A stretch of DNA of 44,947 nt from Salinimicrobium sp. (GTDB lineage: Bacteria; Bacteroidota; Bacteroidia; Flavobacteriales; Flavobacteriaceae), in contig JAGXIM010000108.1 of assembly GCA_024635665.1 (NCBI GenBank), forward strand, positions 1 to 44,947. Direction: 5' to 3'. This document shows positions 27,131-37,069 of the stretch, one piece after another. The notes under the pieces are model-generated. The model did no database searches. It saw nothing but the letters and a program-made list of their open reading frames with translations, and was not told the origin of the DNA. Position 1 is the first letter of the stretch; each line of letters begins with the position of its first letter. Both the position numbers and the translations under genes were made by a program.

Positions 27131-27499
27131 ATGATTGGAAGATCCCACAATAACGGCCTCATTGAAAAAGCTTTTGTAGAAAATATCCTCCGGGAAGAAG
27201 CCGATAATATTTATCGCGCCCAGGACAGGGTTTTGAGCAAGGCAGGAAACAACAAAAAAATCAATCTCACTCGGTATTCCCGCTCCTTTTCGGTTTCCAA
27301 TATGAACCTTAAACTCACCCACAATATCCAGGAACGCTTTATAGATATGAAGCGTACCCGCTATGGGAAACAAAAACCCATTTCCGTGCATAATACCATT
27401 ATTTACGGCCATTGGAACAATATAATATTCCGCTCCAAGGTGGAACTCACCAACGCATTGCGCAGCCAAATGGCGCTGCAACTTAACCTCGAAATATAA
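27131..27499 (+). CDS. Hypothetical tail protein
   Basis: First gene after P5; stop/start overlap with tape measure. Confidence 0.75.
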   Translation: MIGRSHNNGLIEKAFVENILREEADNIYRAQDRVLSKAGNNKKINLTRYSRSFSVSNMNLKLTHNIQERFIDMKRTRYGKQKPISVHNTIIYGHWNNIIFRSKVELTNALRSQMALQLNLEI

Positions 27500-30400
27500 T
27501 GGGAAAGAAAATCACAGATGAAAAGCTGAATGTTGAGATGTCCATTAATGGGGTCAATAAGACACAGGCAGAGATCAGTAAGATCCAAACCTCTGTTAGG
27601 GGCCTTAAAAATGAAAATGAAGATCTGGCCGCCGCCAAGCGCAAACTTATAGTTGAAGGCAAACGGGAATCCCAAACCTACAAAGACCTCACTTCGCAAC
27701 AGCAAAAGAACAAGGTTGCTATTGATGGCTATACCAAAGAACAAAAGAAACTGCAAACCCAGTTAGGCCTTACCGGCCTTACTATGCGGCAGTTGGGAAA
27801 ACACCAAAATTCCCTAAAAGCCCAAATGAACAATTTTGTGCCAGGCACGCCGGAATGGAAGAAACTCAATGCCGAATTGCAGGAAACAAATGCCCGTCTT
27901 GGAAAAGTAAGAGGGGAAATGAACCAGACCGGGGGCGTGATGGGACGGATGAAAAAAAGCCTTGGAGGTTTTGGTTCCCTCTTATTGGGTGGCGCCGGGA
28001 TAATGGCTGCCTGGAACGGATTGAAGAAACTCGTTACCGTTAACGCTGAATTGAGCGACTCACAGGCAAACGTCCGGAAAACCACCGGCCTTACAGATGA
28101 AGCCGTTGGAAAACTCACCAAGACCCTGAAAACCTTCAATACAAGGACTCCCGTAACCGAATTACTGGCGCTGGCAGAAGAAGCCGGGCGCCTTGGAAAA
28201 ACATCGGTGCAGGATATTGAAGCCTTTGTGCGTACCGCCGATAAAATAAGCGTGGCCCTTGGGGATGACCTTCAGGGGGATATCAACGAAAATGTGCAGC
28301 TTATTGGGAAATTGGCCACTCAATATAAGGTGGCCGAAAAATACGGCGGCGACTTCGGGAAGTCCATGGAGCGTGTGGGATCTGCCGTGAACGAAGTAGC
28401 GGCTTCTGGCGCCAACCAGGCAGGCTTCCTGGTAGATTATTTGAAGCGCCTGAGCGGGATTTCCGCACAAACCAATATTTCTGCCGATGCGCAATTGGGT
28501 TATGCAGCCGCACTGGATGAAGCTGGGCAAAGCGTGGAAGTTTCCGGTACCACCATGTCCAAGATCATTGTGGATATGTATAAAGATGCCGATCAATACG
28601 CGAAAATTGCCGGGGTTTCCACAGCCGAATTTTCGAATCTGTTAAAAACCGATGCCAACGAGGCCCTTCTTGTATTCCTGGAAGGATTGAATGGCAACAA
28701 TGAAGGTTTTGAGCAAATGACCAAGAAAATGGAAGGCTTAAAATTGGAGGGTGCCCGCTCTGTGGCCGTTCTTTCTTCCCTTGCAGCAAATACGGATAAT
28801 GTTCGGGCAAAACAGGAAATTGCCAACAAAGCAATTGTGGAAGCCACTTCCCTTACCGAAGAATTCAACGTAAAAAACAACAATCTCGCAGGAAACCTTG
28901 AAAAAATAGGAAATGCATTTTCCAATTACTTCAAGAATTCCGAATTTACGGGCTGGCTTACCGATGTTACCGCTGGTTTCCTTCAATTAATAGGCGTTAC
29001 AAAAACATCTGCAGAAGCATTTACCATTGAAACCAAGGCAAAAGCGGACAATGTACAGGCCAACCGCGCCCTTGCTGAAACAAGTTCAAAATTACTGGAT
29101 GAATATGAATCCCTTACCAAAGAGGGAGTAAAACCTACCATTGAATCCAAGGAAAGGCTGGATGAAATTACCTACACCCTCAGGAAAAACCTTGGGGAAT
29201 CGGTAGTTGCCATAGATAAAGAAACCGGAGCCTTGATATTGAATACCGGTGCCGTTAAAAAACAGATCACCGCAAAAAGACTGGCCGCCAATGCTTCTGC
29301 AAGTGAACTGGCCTCAGATTTGGTAGGAAACAAACAGGCACTGGAAAGCCTGAAAAAAGATAAAGCACGGGTCGAGAAGGATTTGGCTACAGCAAAACGC
29401 CTTGTTTCAGAAAATGATATGGCTGCAGAAAAGGCAGCAAAATACAATCCTGCCGGTTTTAAAGCTCAGGAAATTCCAGAGAGTATTTCAAACCGGAACA
29501 AGGAATTGAAAAAACTGATAGATCTCAACAAAGAAATCGCAACTCAGGAACAAAGGAAAATAGAAATTTCGGATGCCTTGAAGAAATCCTATTTTGACCC
29601 TGCAGATGTGGCGGATATCCTTGCCCCCGATCCCGTTGAAAATCCGGACGGTACAACTCTTACCCCAGAGGAAGAAGCTGCCTTGTTAAAAGCTTCAGAA
29701 AAAAGGGCGAAAGATGCCGTTGCAATTGAAGCCCGAAGACAAAGTGATTTAAAAAGTTTGGAGGATAAATACATTCAGGACAAACAAGACCGTCTGGCCG
29801 TTGGATATGTTGCCCAGGCAGAACTGGACAAGGCCCGTGCAATTGAAAAAGCGGAAGGTTTAATGGCCGGAAATGAAGCCATGGATTTAATTAATGCCGA
29901 GCATGATATTAAAATTCAGGAAGCAAAAGACAAGCAGGAGCAGGATGAACTCCAACGCTTGACAAAATTCCACGATCAAAAACAAGTCCTTGAAGATGAA
30001 CTGGCAATGCAAAAAGCGGAAACCGATCTTGAAAAGGCGGTTCTGGCAGAAGAATTGAGATTTGAAAAGGATCAGGAGAAGCTGCAGAAGGATTTGGAAG
30101 CCCTTTTGTTGACGGAAGCCGAAAAAAACCAGTTGGTTGAACTGCTTACCGAAAATCATGAAGCCATTATTGCTGAAATAAAACAGAAAGCCGCCGACAA
30201 ACAAATTGTTGCGGACAGGGAAATTTATGACAATAAAATTGCGCTTATCAACCAAAGCCTTGATGCCTCCATTCAGGCGGTAGGGGCAGAATCTAAATTA
30301 GGCCAGGGCTTATTGCTCATAAAACAAATTCTTGCCGCCAAGGAAATGGCCATTGAATTAGGTTTGTTCACTGCCAAAACTTCTATGGCCGCATCCGGGG

Positions 30401-30987
30401 CAACTGTTGATATTGCCGCAGGAACCGCAAAATCTGCCGCTGCAGCACCCTTCCCCGCCAACCTTCCGTTAATTATAGGATTCGTGGCCTCCATTGCAGG
30501 TATTATTTCGACTATAAAATCAGCCGCAACCAAAGGAAAATCGAGTGTGAAAGGTTTCGAGGACGGTTTTTACAGCGATGTGACCAGGACAGATGGAAAA
30601 CGTTTTAATGCCCGTAATATGGGTAGAAGCGGTACCCAAATAGTGAACGAACCTTCCTACTTTTCAAACAACGGCGGTTTCCTCACCGGGGAAGGCGGTC
30701 CCGAAATGATTATTGATACCAATGTTTTTAGAAGGTTGGACCCAAAAATCATCAATAACATCATGAATGTCCGGGACAACGTGAAAGGATATGAAAACGG
30801 CAGCTATCCAAACCAAACTGGGGGAAGCAGTGATCCTGAACTTAAAATGATGATCGCTGGAATGATGAACCTATTGCAAAATCCTCCTTCTCCAAACATA
30901 GTTTGGGGTTATGACCAGGCAGAAAAAAACAACGATTTACAAATAGAAATAACAGCCTCTAAAAACAACGGAAAACTCACCCCATGA
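27499..30987 (+). CDS. Tail tape measure protein
   Basis: 1162 aa, long helical/coiled N-terminus, TMP-like central region (TVNAELSDSQANVRKTTGLTDEAVGKLTKTLKTFNTRTPVTELLALAEEAGRLG). Confidence 0.9.
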   Translation: MGKKITDEKLNVEMSINGVNKTQAEISKIQTSVRGLKNENEDLAAAKRKLIVEGKRESQTYKDLTSQQQKNKVAIDGYTKEQKKLQTQLGLTGLTMRQLGKHQNSLKAQMNNFVPGTPEWKKLNAELQETNARLGKVRGEMNQTGGVMGRMKKSLGGFGSLLLGGAGIMAAWNGLKKLVTVNAELSDSQANVRKTTGLTDEAVGKLTKTLKTFNTRTPVTELLALAEEAGRLGKTSVQDIEAFVRTADKISVALGDDLQGDINENVQLIGKLATQYKVAEKYGGDFGKSMERVGSAVNEVAASGANQAGFLVDYLKRLSGISAQTNISADAQLGYAAALDEAGQSVEVSGTTMSKIIVDMYKDADQYAKIAGVSTAEFSNLLKTDANEALLVFLEGLNGNNEGFEQMTKKMEGLKLEGARSVAVLSSLAANTDNVRAKQEIANKAIVEATSLTEEFNVKNNNLAGNLEKIGNAFSNYFKNSEFTGWLTDVTAGFLQLIGVTKTSAEAFTIETKAKADNVQANRALAETSSKLLDEYESLTKEGVKPTIESKERLDEITYTLRKNLGESVVAIDKETGALILNTGAVKKQITAKRLAANASASELASDLVGNKQALESLKKDKARVEKDLATAKRLVSENDMAAEKAAKYNPAGFKAQEIPESISNRNKELKKLIDLNKEIATQEQRKIEISDALKKSYFDPADVADILAPDPVENPDGTTLTPEEEAALLKASEKRAKDAVAIEARRQSDLKSLEDKYIQDKQDRLAVGYVAQAELDKARAIEKAEGLMAGNEAMDLINAEHDIKIQEAKDKQEQDELQRLTKFHDQKQVLEDELAMQKAETDLEKAVLAEELRFEKDQEKLQKDLEALLLTEAEKNQLVELLTENHEAIIAEIKQKAADKQIVADREIYDNKIALINQSLDASIQAVGAESKLGQGLLLIKQILAAKEMAIELGLFTAKTSMAASGATVDIAAGTAKSAAAAPFPANLPLIIGFVASIAGIISTIKSAATKGKSSVKGFEDGFYSDVTRTDGKRFNARNMGRSGTQIVNEPSYFSNNGGFLTGEGGPEMIIDTNVFRRLDPKIINNIMNVRDNVKGYENGSYPNQTGGSSDPELKMMIAGMMNLLQNPPSPNIVWGYDQAEKNNDLQIEITASKNNGKLTP

Positions 30988-33086
30988 TAGAAATTGTACA
31001 GGTACCAGATAGATTCCGTGTTATTGCCGATGGCAACGACACCCTCATTAAACTTCAGGCCAGCTTAAGCGGCAATTATTTTGTTCGGGCAAAAATATAT
31101 GTGGATGATCTTCCGGATCCTTTCCTGGTGCAGGGATGGAGCAAGGATGATGCTGGCCTGTGCGAATTCAATTTAAAGCATTTATACTATTCGTATTTTG
31201 TCAATACGTTTTCTTCTGCAATTACCACGGGTTTCAACCCAAAGCCGGGTTTGTTCAAAAAAATAAAGATCATTGCCGAAGAATATTTGGTGGGCGGGAC
31301 GGTTCCCGTTGCCACCTTGAGCCTGCCGGAATTTTATTTGATCAAAAACCTAAGGCCCTATAAATTTGAAGATTCAAAAACGGTTTCATTTTTGGATTTG
31401 CCACAGGAAAACATCAATGTGGACAGAGAATCAGGCTTTGTGTTTCCCCTATTTTTGAAATCGGGCGCTGCACTTACCGTGGACATATTGGATGAATTGG
31501 GGGCGGTATTATACACTACTCAACTTCTGAATTACCAAACACAGCTCACCCAATATGAACTGCTGTTTTCAGACTATGACCTTTCTGCAAATCAATATGT
31601 TTTTATCAGATTTACAACTTCCCAGGATGCGGTTCAAAAGAAACTGATTTTTGTGGATGCCAATATTTTTCCGCCCAAAAACATCTTTTACGAGAATAAT
31701 TCGGGCTTTTTTGTTACCGCCTGCCTTACCGGGAGAAAAGCACTTGAACATTCACTTTCGCCAAAAAGCTACACCCAACTGGACGGCACCGATATCACTT
31801 ATGAAGTGGAAGACACCCGCGAACTCGAATTGAGCAGCGGTTTTGGATATAAGGATATCACATCACTTATCCATTCCATTGCCACAAGTGTAGATGTGCG
31901 CATCCAACTGGACGGATTTTGGGAACGTGTAAAAAGTGGTACCACCAAGATCACCCGTTTTATAGATAATCAATTTATATACGGAGATGCCCTCAGGTTT
32001 TCAAGATTGAACATTCCAAATTTCACCAATGAGAACGCTTATGCCCTTATTCCCGAAATAGTGGATATTTCCATCTCCGGGGATGAAAACTCTCAACTCG
32101 AAATTTTACCCGGCCAGTTTTTCACCGCCTATTCTGCTGTGCAACCAGCCACCCGCATCCGCATTCGGGAAGTGCCAATAAACGGATTGTTGAGTTATGA
32201 AGACGGCACGGGAATAATAGCACTATCAGATATGGCAGCAAACGATCCTTCCATTTTGCCTTATGATATCTTATTAGCCGATTTGATTCGGGTATTATAT
32301 GACCCAAACCAAAGGGCTGCCGGTTCCCCCTTGGATTCCCTCGATTTCCAGATGGGGCCCAGTGAAGTTTGGAGCAACGTGGCACAACTCAATTTTAATG
32401 TAACCGATATTTTGGATGCCGATCTTCCGCCAGAGATTATTGTAAATTCCCTTCAATATGCCGCGCTGGATGCCAGCGATAACGGATTTGCTTATATAAA
32501 TGCCGTGATAAACGTAGCTGACGGGCACGGCCTCACAATTCTTTGGACAGTAATAGGCAGTGCTCCCATCACATTCGACAGCAATTCAGTAGAAAAACCC
32601 ACCATCACCCTCACCGGGGCAGCAGATGATACGGTTTACCAGATCAAGGTCACTGCCACCGATACCACAAATGGCCTTTTTGCCGAGAAAACCGTCAATA
32701 TAAGTACGAGTTCTTATAGTGTAAAAGTCTTAAAAACAGAATATGCGCCTGTTTCTACCACAAAAAAGGTGGACATCAATTTCTCCGGAGGGCAGGCATT
32801 TGGCACAGTAACTTTTAAACGAACGGTGTACCTTCCTTTTTCTGTTCTTGGCGTAGATGGCTGGGTAATATATAATTATCAGCTCCCACAGGAAGAAATA
32901 TTGTATGGCGGAATCCAGACGGCCCTTACAATTGTTCTGGATGCTGCAGGTGCTGCCACCATACCCTGCCAGCTAAATAGTTCATCTCCGCTTTCTGTTG
33001 GCATTATCATAGAAATTACCTCTGTGGATGGTGTCCAGATCATAGACCCCGTAAATAATACAGTAACCGCAACTCATCATATATAA
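30984..33086 (+). CDS. Tail protein with Ig/PKD-like C-terminal region
   Basis: ATGA overlap with tape measure; VADGHGLTILWTVIGSAPITFDSNSVEKPTITLTGAADDTVYQIKVTATD. Confidence 0.75.
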   Translation: MIEIVQVPDRFRVIADGNDTLIKLQASLSGNYFVRAKIYVDDLPDPFLVQGWSKDDAGLCEFNLKHLYYSYFVNTFSSAITTGFNPKPGLFKKIKIIAEEYLVGGTVPVATLSLPEFYLIKNLRPYKFEDSKTVSFLDLPQENINVDRESGFVFPLFLKSGAALTVDILDELGAVLYTTQLLNYQTQLTQYELLFSDYDLSANQYVFIRFTTSQDAVQKKLIFVDANIFPPKNIFYENNSGFFVTACLTGRKALEHSLSPKSYTQLDGTDITYEVEDTRELELSSGFGYKDITSLIHSIATSVDVRIQLDGFWERVKSGTTKITRFIDNQFIYGDALRFSRLNIPNFTNENAYALIPEIVDISISGDENSQLEILPGQFFTAYSAVQPATRIRIREVPINGLLSYEDGTGIIALSDMAANDPSILPYDILLADLIRVLYDPNQRAAGSPLDSLDFQMGPSEVWSNVAQLNFNVTDILDADLPPEIIVNSLQYAALDASDNGFAYINAVINVADGHGLTILWTVIGSAPITFDSNSVEKPTITLTGAADDTVYQIKVTATDTTNGLFAEKTVNISTSSYSVKVLKTEYAPVSTTKKVDINFSGGQAFGTVTFKRTVYLPFSVLGVDGWVIYNYQLPQEEILYGGIQTALTIVLDAAGAATIPCQLNSSSPLSVGIIIEITSVDGVQIIDPVNNTVTATHHI

Positions 33087-33089
33087 CCT

Positions 33090-34976
33090 ATGCGATCATT
33101 AAAGATTATTGTCAATAATATCGAATTGGACCACGTTCGTGAAGATGCACAGATCCACAATGAGAACAGTTCTTTTTCTGATGCCATCAAGGTGCAGCAT
33201 ACCACCCGTCCTATCAGGATCGTTGAAAATACTGCGGCCATCACTGCTTTAGGGGAATTTTCTATTGCCACTGCAAAAAAAACGAAGTATTTCCCTTGCC
33301 AAATAGTTATTGGTGCAACCAGGTACACAGGGATTCTCACGCAACTGGATAAAATTAGCGGCTTCAGGAAATGCGACCTGAAATTTGGGAGCGCCATTAA
33401 TAATATCATGGATAAAAAGATAAGCTCCTTTTTTCCTGCTTATAGTGTGATCAATGCCGAATTTCCCGTGGCTTATAACGAAGAAGCTGTAGATGAATTT
33501 GGTAACCAGCCGGATTGGGTTGCCCAGGCCGATTTTTTGGCCGGAAAAATATTCCCGGAAGTGATGTGGCAATTGCCAAGAATGGGCTATAGGTATAAAT
33601 TCGGTTCAGATCTGAAACCGGAAGATGCTCATTTTGGCTTCAGGAGATATATTAATGGCCGTGGCCTTGATGGCCTTGATGTCAATTCCATTATTTCAAA
33701 TGCGAGTTATTTTGCGATGCACAACAACAATGTTTTGAGCCCTCAGGTATTTTTTCTTGCTCCTTTGTTTTATGCCTTTCAAAGCATTGGCTATAAATTA
33801 CAGGGAAACGTGGTTGTGAGCGCATTTTTTAAACGCTTGCTTCTGCTTAGTTTCAACGATAATATGGTGAAGATTTCAAGAAAACCGCCCGGAGTGCAAC
33901 TGGATATATCCGTTACTACATGGGTACGGAAAACAGTATATGGCTTTTCAAATTATCCCTACCAGAGCTATGTAAAGGAAGTTATATTCAACCCTCCTAA
34001 TGCCGGAGATTATATTTTGAGGTATGATATGAACATCCTTTTTGCAGGCAATAATCCGCTTGCTTATGGAATTGAGATCTTTCAGGGCGGACAACTCACT
34101 GCAGCCCAAGCCGGAAGTATGTTTCCAGGCCGGTTTGAAGGGAAATTATATTTCACAGTGGAAGAAGGACAGGAGAATGCACCGATCACCTTTGTCTATT
34201 ACAATTTCAATAAGATTATGCCGGAAGCCGGGTATGAAATAGGATGGCTTGAAGACCTGCCGGAACAGGATTTTTACGATATGCACCCAACAGTAGATTT
34301 CAGTAGATATATTCCGGACTGGACCGTAATCGATTTTTTGAATAAGATCCAGAAACAGTTCAACTTAAAAATTGATTTTGATGATATTGAAAAAACCATT
34401 TCCCTCAATTTTAATGTTGAAGATTATTTAATTGGAGGAAAATCTGTCGCTATCCATAAATCTTTGGAAATCGCTGAAATCAAGAACGTGGAATCAGAAA
34501 GTTATGTGCTCAAATATGAAAATGACATTGATAAAACCAGTTTTATTTCACTCAAGGAAGGCGCTGTTAAAGAAGAAAACACCACCGAAATTGAAACCGC
34601 TTTTAAATTTATTCCTTACGGTCGCTTGACCTGTGAACTCTCAAAAGAAACGGAAGACAAGGCCGGAGTTGGCCTGATGATTTACGATCCTATTAACCAG
34701 CCTGATATTTCAGAACATTATAACAGTAAAACCCTGAGTATTCCCGGAGCTGGTGGCATTTTTGAAACCTATCACAAACGCTGGCTTCTTTTTAGATTGA
34801 GTTCCGGGAACGTGGTTTTAAAAGGTCCGTTCTCAAAAACAGAACTGCACCAGGTAAGTAAATTGATGAAGGTAATTATCGACAATCAAAAATGGCTGGT
34901 GAAAGCTATTGACTACAAAGAAAATTCAAACGCCCTTTTTGAAACGGAATTGGAGCTGGAGAGTATTACATTTTAA
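33090..34976 (+). CDS. Distal tail / tail-tip protein, putative
   Basis: 628-aa ORF at end of tail operon. Confidence 0.65.
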   Translation: MRSLKIIVNNIELDHVREDAQIHNENSSFSDAIKVQHTTRPIRIVENTAAITALGEFSIATAKKTKYFPCQIVIGATRYTGILTQLDKISGFRKCDLKFGSAINNIMDKKISSFFPAYSVINAEFPVAYNEEAVDEFGNQPDWVAQADFLAGKIFPEVMWQLPRMGYRYKFGSDLKPEDAHFGFRRYINGRGLDGLDVNSIISNASYFAMHNNNVLSPQVFFLAPLFYAFQSIGYKLQGNVVVSAFFKRLLLLSFNDNMVKISRKPPGVQLDISVTTWVRKTVYGFSNYPYQSYVKEVIFNPPNAGDYILRYDMNILFAGNNPLAYGIEIFQGGQLTAAQAGSMFPGRFEGKLYFTVEEGQENAPITFVYYNFNKIMPEAGYEIGWLEDLPEQDFYDMHPTVDFSRYIPDWTVIDFLNKIQKQFNLKIDFDDIEKTISLNFNVEDYLIGGKSVAIHKSLEIAEIKNVESESYVLKYENDIDKTSFISLKEGAVKEENTTEIETAFKFIPYGRLTCELSKETEDKAGVGLMIYDPINQPDISEHYNSKTLSIPGAGGIFETYHKRWLLFRLSSGNVVLKGPFSKTELHQVSKLMKVIIDNQKWLVKAIDYKENSNALFETELELESITF

Positions 34977-34977
34977 T

Positions 34978-35004
34978 ATTCCCCCTAACCCCCAAAGGGG
35001 GAAT
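34978..35004. terminator. REP-like palindrome, terminator-like
   Basis: ATTCCCCC-taacccccaaa-GGGGGAAT. Confidence 0.75.
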
Positions 35005-35017
35005 GTTATTATTTTAC

Positions 35018-35025
35018 TATATTTG
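35018..35025 (+). promoter_or_regulatory. -7 element TATATTTG
   Basis: TAnnTTTG match 23 nt before ATG at 35049. Confidence 0.5.
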
Positions 35026-35048
35026 GGTATGACTAAACAAATTCCCTT

Positions 35049-35438
35049 ATGACTTCTGAAGCGCAAAAATACATAAGAGTACTTTTAAAAGAAGATCCTA
35101 GAAAATTCTTTGAGGTAAATGAAGATCATAAAAATGGAATTACTGGTGCAATTTTTAATGAAATCGCGTTAACCTCTGAAGAAATAATAAACATTCAAAA
35201 TTTTATTAAGAATGGTTCTCCGGAAATATTTATTGAATTCCGTTCCAATTGTCTTCCTATGCCTTCTGTTGTTTTTCTTCCCTACGCTGCTTTCGATAAA
35301 TGGCCGTCTTCTCCAGACGGAACGAGTGAAAATAGATTGAAGTTTAGACTTAAAAAAGCTGAACTGGAAGAAAATTATGAAGAGTGCCAGGAAATAATGA
35401 AATTTGCAAATGCAAAAGGTTGGAATTTAAAGAACTAA
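35049..35438 (+). CDS. Hypothetical protein (moron)
   Basis: 129-aa ORF between two REP-like palindromes. Confidence 0.75.
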   Translation: MTSEAQKYIRVLLKEDPRKFFEVNEDHKNGITGAIFNEIALTSEEIINIQNFIKNGSPEIFIEFRSNCLPMPSVVFLPYAAFDKWPSSPDGTSENRLKFRLKKAELEENYEECQEIMKFANAKGWNLKN

Positions 35439-35450
35439 GATTAAAACAAC

Positions 35451-35472
35451 TCCCCCTTTGGGGGCAGGGGGG
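35451..35472. repeat. REP-like palindrome
   Basis: CTCCCCCTTTGGGGGCAGGGGG. Confidence 0.75.
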
Positions 35473-35473
35473 A

Positions 35474-36652
35474 TCACATTTTAAGTTTTCCGTCCAGAAA
35501 TTCCCCACTCACTCCGCCGCTCATGGGCGTGTATTTTTGAGTCATTGCAATATCGCTATGCCGGGCGTGATCCCTTACGTGAATAGCAGGAACCCCGGCA
35601 CGAAGTAAATTTGTGATCCCAGTATCTTTAAGACTGTATAAATGATATTGGGAAGGCAGATTCATTTTCTTTTTTAGCCGGGTCCACTGATCACTGAAAA
35701 ACTTTGGCTTGGTTCTTTTCATTCCCGTATTCAGGCCATTTTGAGAAAACAGAAAATCACTATTATGAGCTCCATTCAAATGAGTGATCAGGTAGGGGAG
35801 AAGTTCCTCCAGGATAGTTACCGTTTGGGAATTTCCATTTTTTGAAACTTCGGGACGTACCAGGATCAGTCTTTTGCTCAAACTTATATCACTCACCAGC
35901 ATTTTGCTCATTTCGGTACGGCGAATCAAACCGAAATACATCATTGCACAGGCCACGGAATAAGGATGATCATTTAATTTCAGGTAATCAAAAATTTCTT
36001 TGAGATCCTTATCCGGAATAACCGTTCTTTTTTTCTCGCCCTTTGGTTTTTTCTGTAGTCCCGCCACAGGATTCACATTAATATGATCTTTCCTTATCAA
36101 GTATTTTGAGAAGACGCTCATAAATCCGAGGTAATTATTATAGGTCCTGGGGGAGTTGTTTCTGTCAAAATAAATATGATCGAGAAATCCGCCCACCAAT
36201 TGCCGGTTAAACTTAAGACAGAACATATCTTGTTGATCACGTGTTTTCAGGTATTTTTCCAAATTACTCAGGTAGCTTCGGTAAGCCCGAAGAGTATCTT
36301 CCCTAAGGGAATTATCTTTCACCTGCTTATCAATTTCCTTTAGATATTTTTTAATAACATCCTTCAGCATAACAAAAGAGTTGGAGGCTTCATCTTCTAT
36401 AAACTTATTCCATCCACGGTCCAGTTTCCGGTTAATTTCATAACATATTCTTTTTGCGAACCGCTCGCGTTCCCTTTGGTTAGCCATTGGCCTTACCCGA
36501 TGCTGAATTCTTTTAAGATTTGGATAATTACTGGTAGGATCCACCACATAATATTCAATGCGCCAGTTCCCTTTTTTGCCCTTTTTTATTTCGGCAGGTA
36601 CAAAATCTACTATCGGAATTCTGGAGGTGGTGTTGTTTTGAGAATTTCCCAT
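35474..36652 (-). CDS. int: Tyrosine recombinase / phage integrase
   Basis: C-terminal LYSLKDTGITNLLRAGVPAIHVRDHARHSDIAMTQKYTP; start probably MGNSQNN at 36652 (ORF extends to 36724). Confidence 0.9.
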   Translation of the reverse strand: MGNSQNNTTSRIPIVDFVPAEIKKGKKGNWRIEYYVVDPTSNYPNLKRIQHRVRPMANQRERERFAKRICYEINRKLDRGWNKFIEDEASNSFVMLKDVIKKYLKEIDKQVKDNSLREDTLRAYRSYLSNLEKYLKTRDQQDMFCLKFNRQLVGGFLDHIYFDRNNSPRTYNNYLGFMSVFSKYLIRKDHINVNPVAGLQKKPKGEKKRTVIPDKDLKEIFDYLKLNDHPYSVACAMMYFGLIRRTEMSKMLVSDISLSKRLILVRPEVSKNGNSQTVTILEELLPYLITHLNGAHNSDFLFSQNGLNTGMKRTKPKFFSDQWTRLKKKMNLPSQYHLYSLKDTGITNLLRAGVPAIHVRDHARHSDIAMTQKYTPMSGGVSGEFLDGKLKM

Positions 36653-36703
36653 TTTTTTTTTACGGTTAGCGTTACCAACCATAAAAAAGTCCTGGACTAT
36701 GAA

Positions 36704-36720
36704 TGTGCCATATTTGTGAC
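36704..36720. repeat. attP-like direct repeat, copy 1
   Basis: TGTGCCATATTTGTGAC, 15/17 match with 36863-36879. Confidence 0.65.
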
Positions 36721-36738
36721 ACATTTTTTACAAATTTC

Positions 36739-36769
36739 CCGTAAACCCAGTGTATTACAGGGTTTACGG
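36739..36769. repeat. Inverted repeat, candidate attP core
   Basis: CCGTAAACCC-agtgtattaca-GGGTTTACGG, just upstream of the integrase. Confidence 0.7.
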
Positions 36770-36862
36770 AATAATCGTAGCGAGAACGAGATTTTAAAAA
36801 TCCCTTAAACTTTTTTATTTTGTGGTAAACAGCGGGTTTGCAAGGCCTATGTTACATCTTAG

Positions 36863-36879
36863 TGTGCCAAATTCGTGAC
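36863..36879. repeat. attP-like direct repeat, copy 2
   Basis: TGTGCCAAATTCGTGAC. Confidence 0.65.
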
Positions 36880-36890
36880 GGCGCAAGGCT

Positions 36891-36918
36891 CAAAAAAATA
36901 AGCGCTGGTGGGCGCTTA
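36891..36918 (-). terminator. Terminator of the leftward repressor operon
   Basis: Minus strand TAAGCGCC-accA-GCGCTTA followed by TTTTTTT. Confidence 0.75.
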
Positions 36919-36937
36919 CAGATATTCAGGAAGCAGC

Positions 36938-37069
36938 TTACTTCTTTTTTTTTCTGTTTTCGGCCATTTTTTTGGCTGCTTCATCCAATCCCTTCTGCAC
37001 TTTTTTGTTCGTATCGTAATCGGCATCCGGCAGATCTTTATCGATTAATTTTTTCCTTTTCTCCATCAT
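36938..37069 (-). CDS. Lys-rich 43-aa protein, absent from ORF track
   Basis: MMEKRKKLIDKDLPDADYDTNKKVQKGLDEAAKKMAENRKKKK; overlaps the repressor 3' end. Confidence 0.6.
   Translation of the reverse strand: MMEKRKKLIDKDLPDADYDTNKKVQKGLDEAAKKMAENRKKKK

Noticed and set aside
25410-27499. Programmed frameshift tail-assembly chaperone pair before the tape measure
   Set aside because: Adjacent ORFs are independent with their own starts; no convincing slippery site identified by eye.
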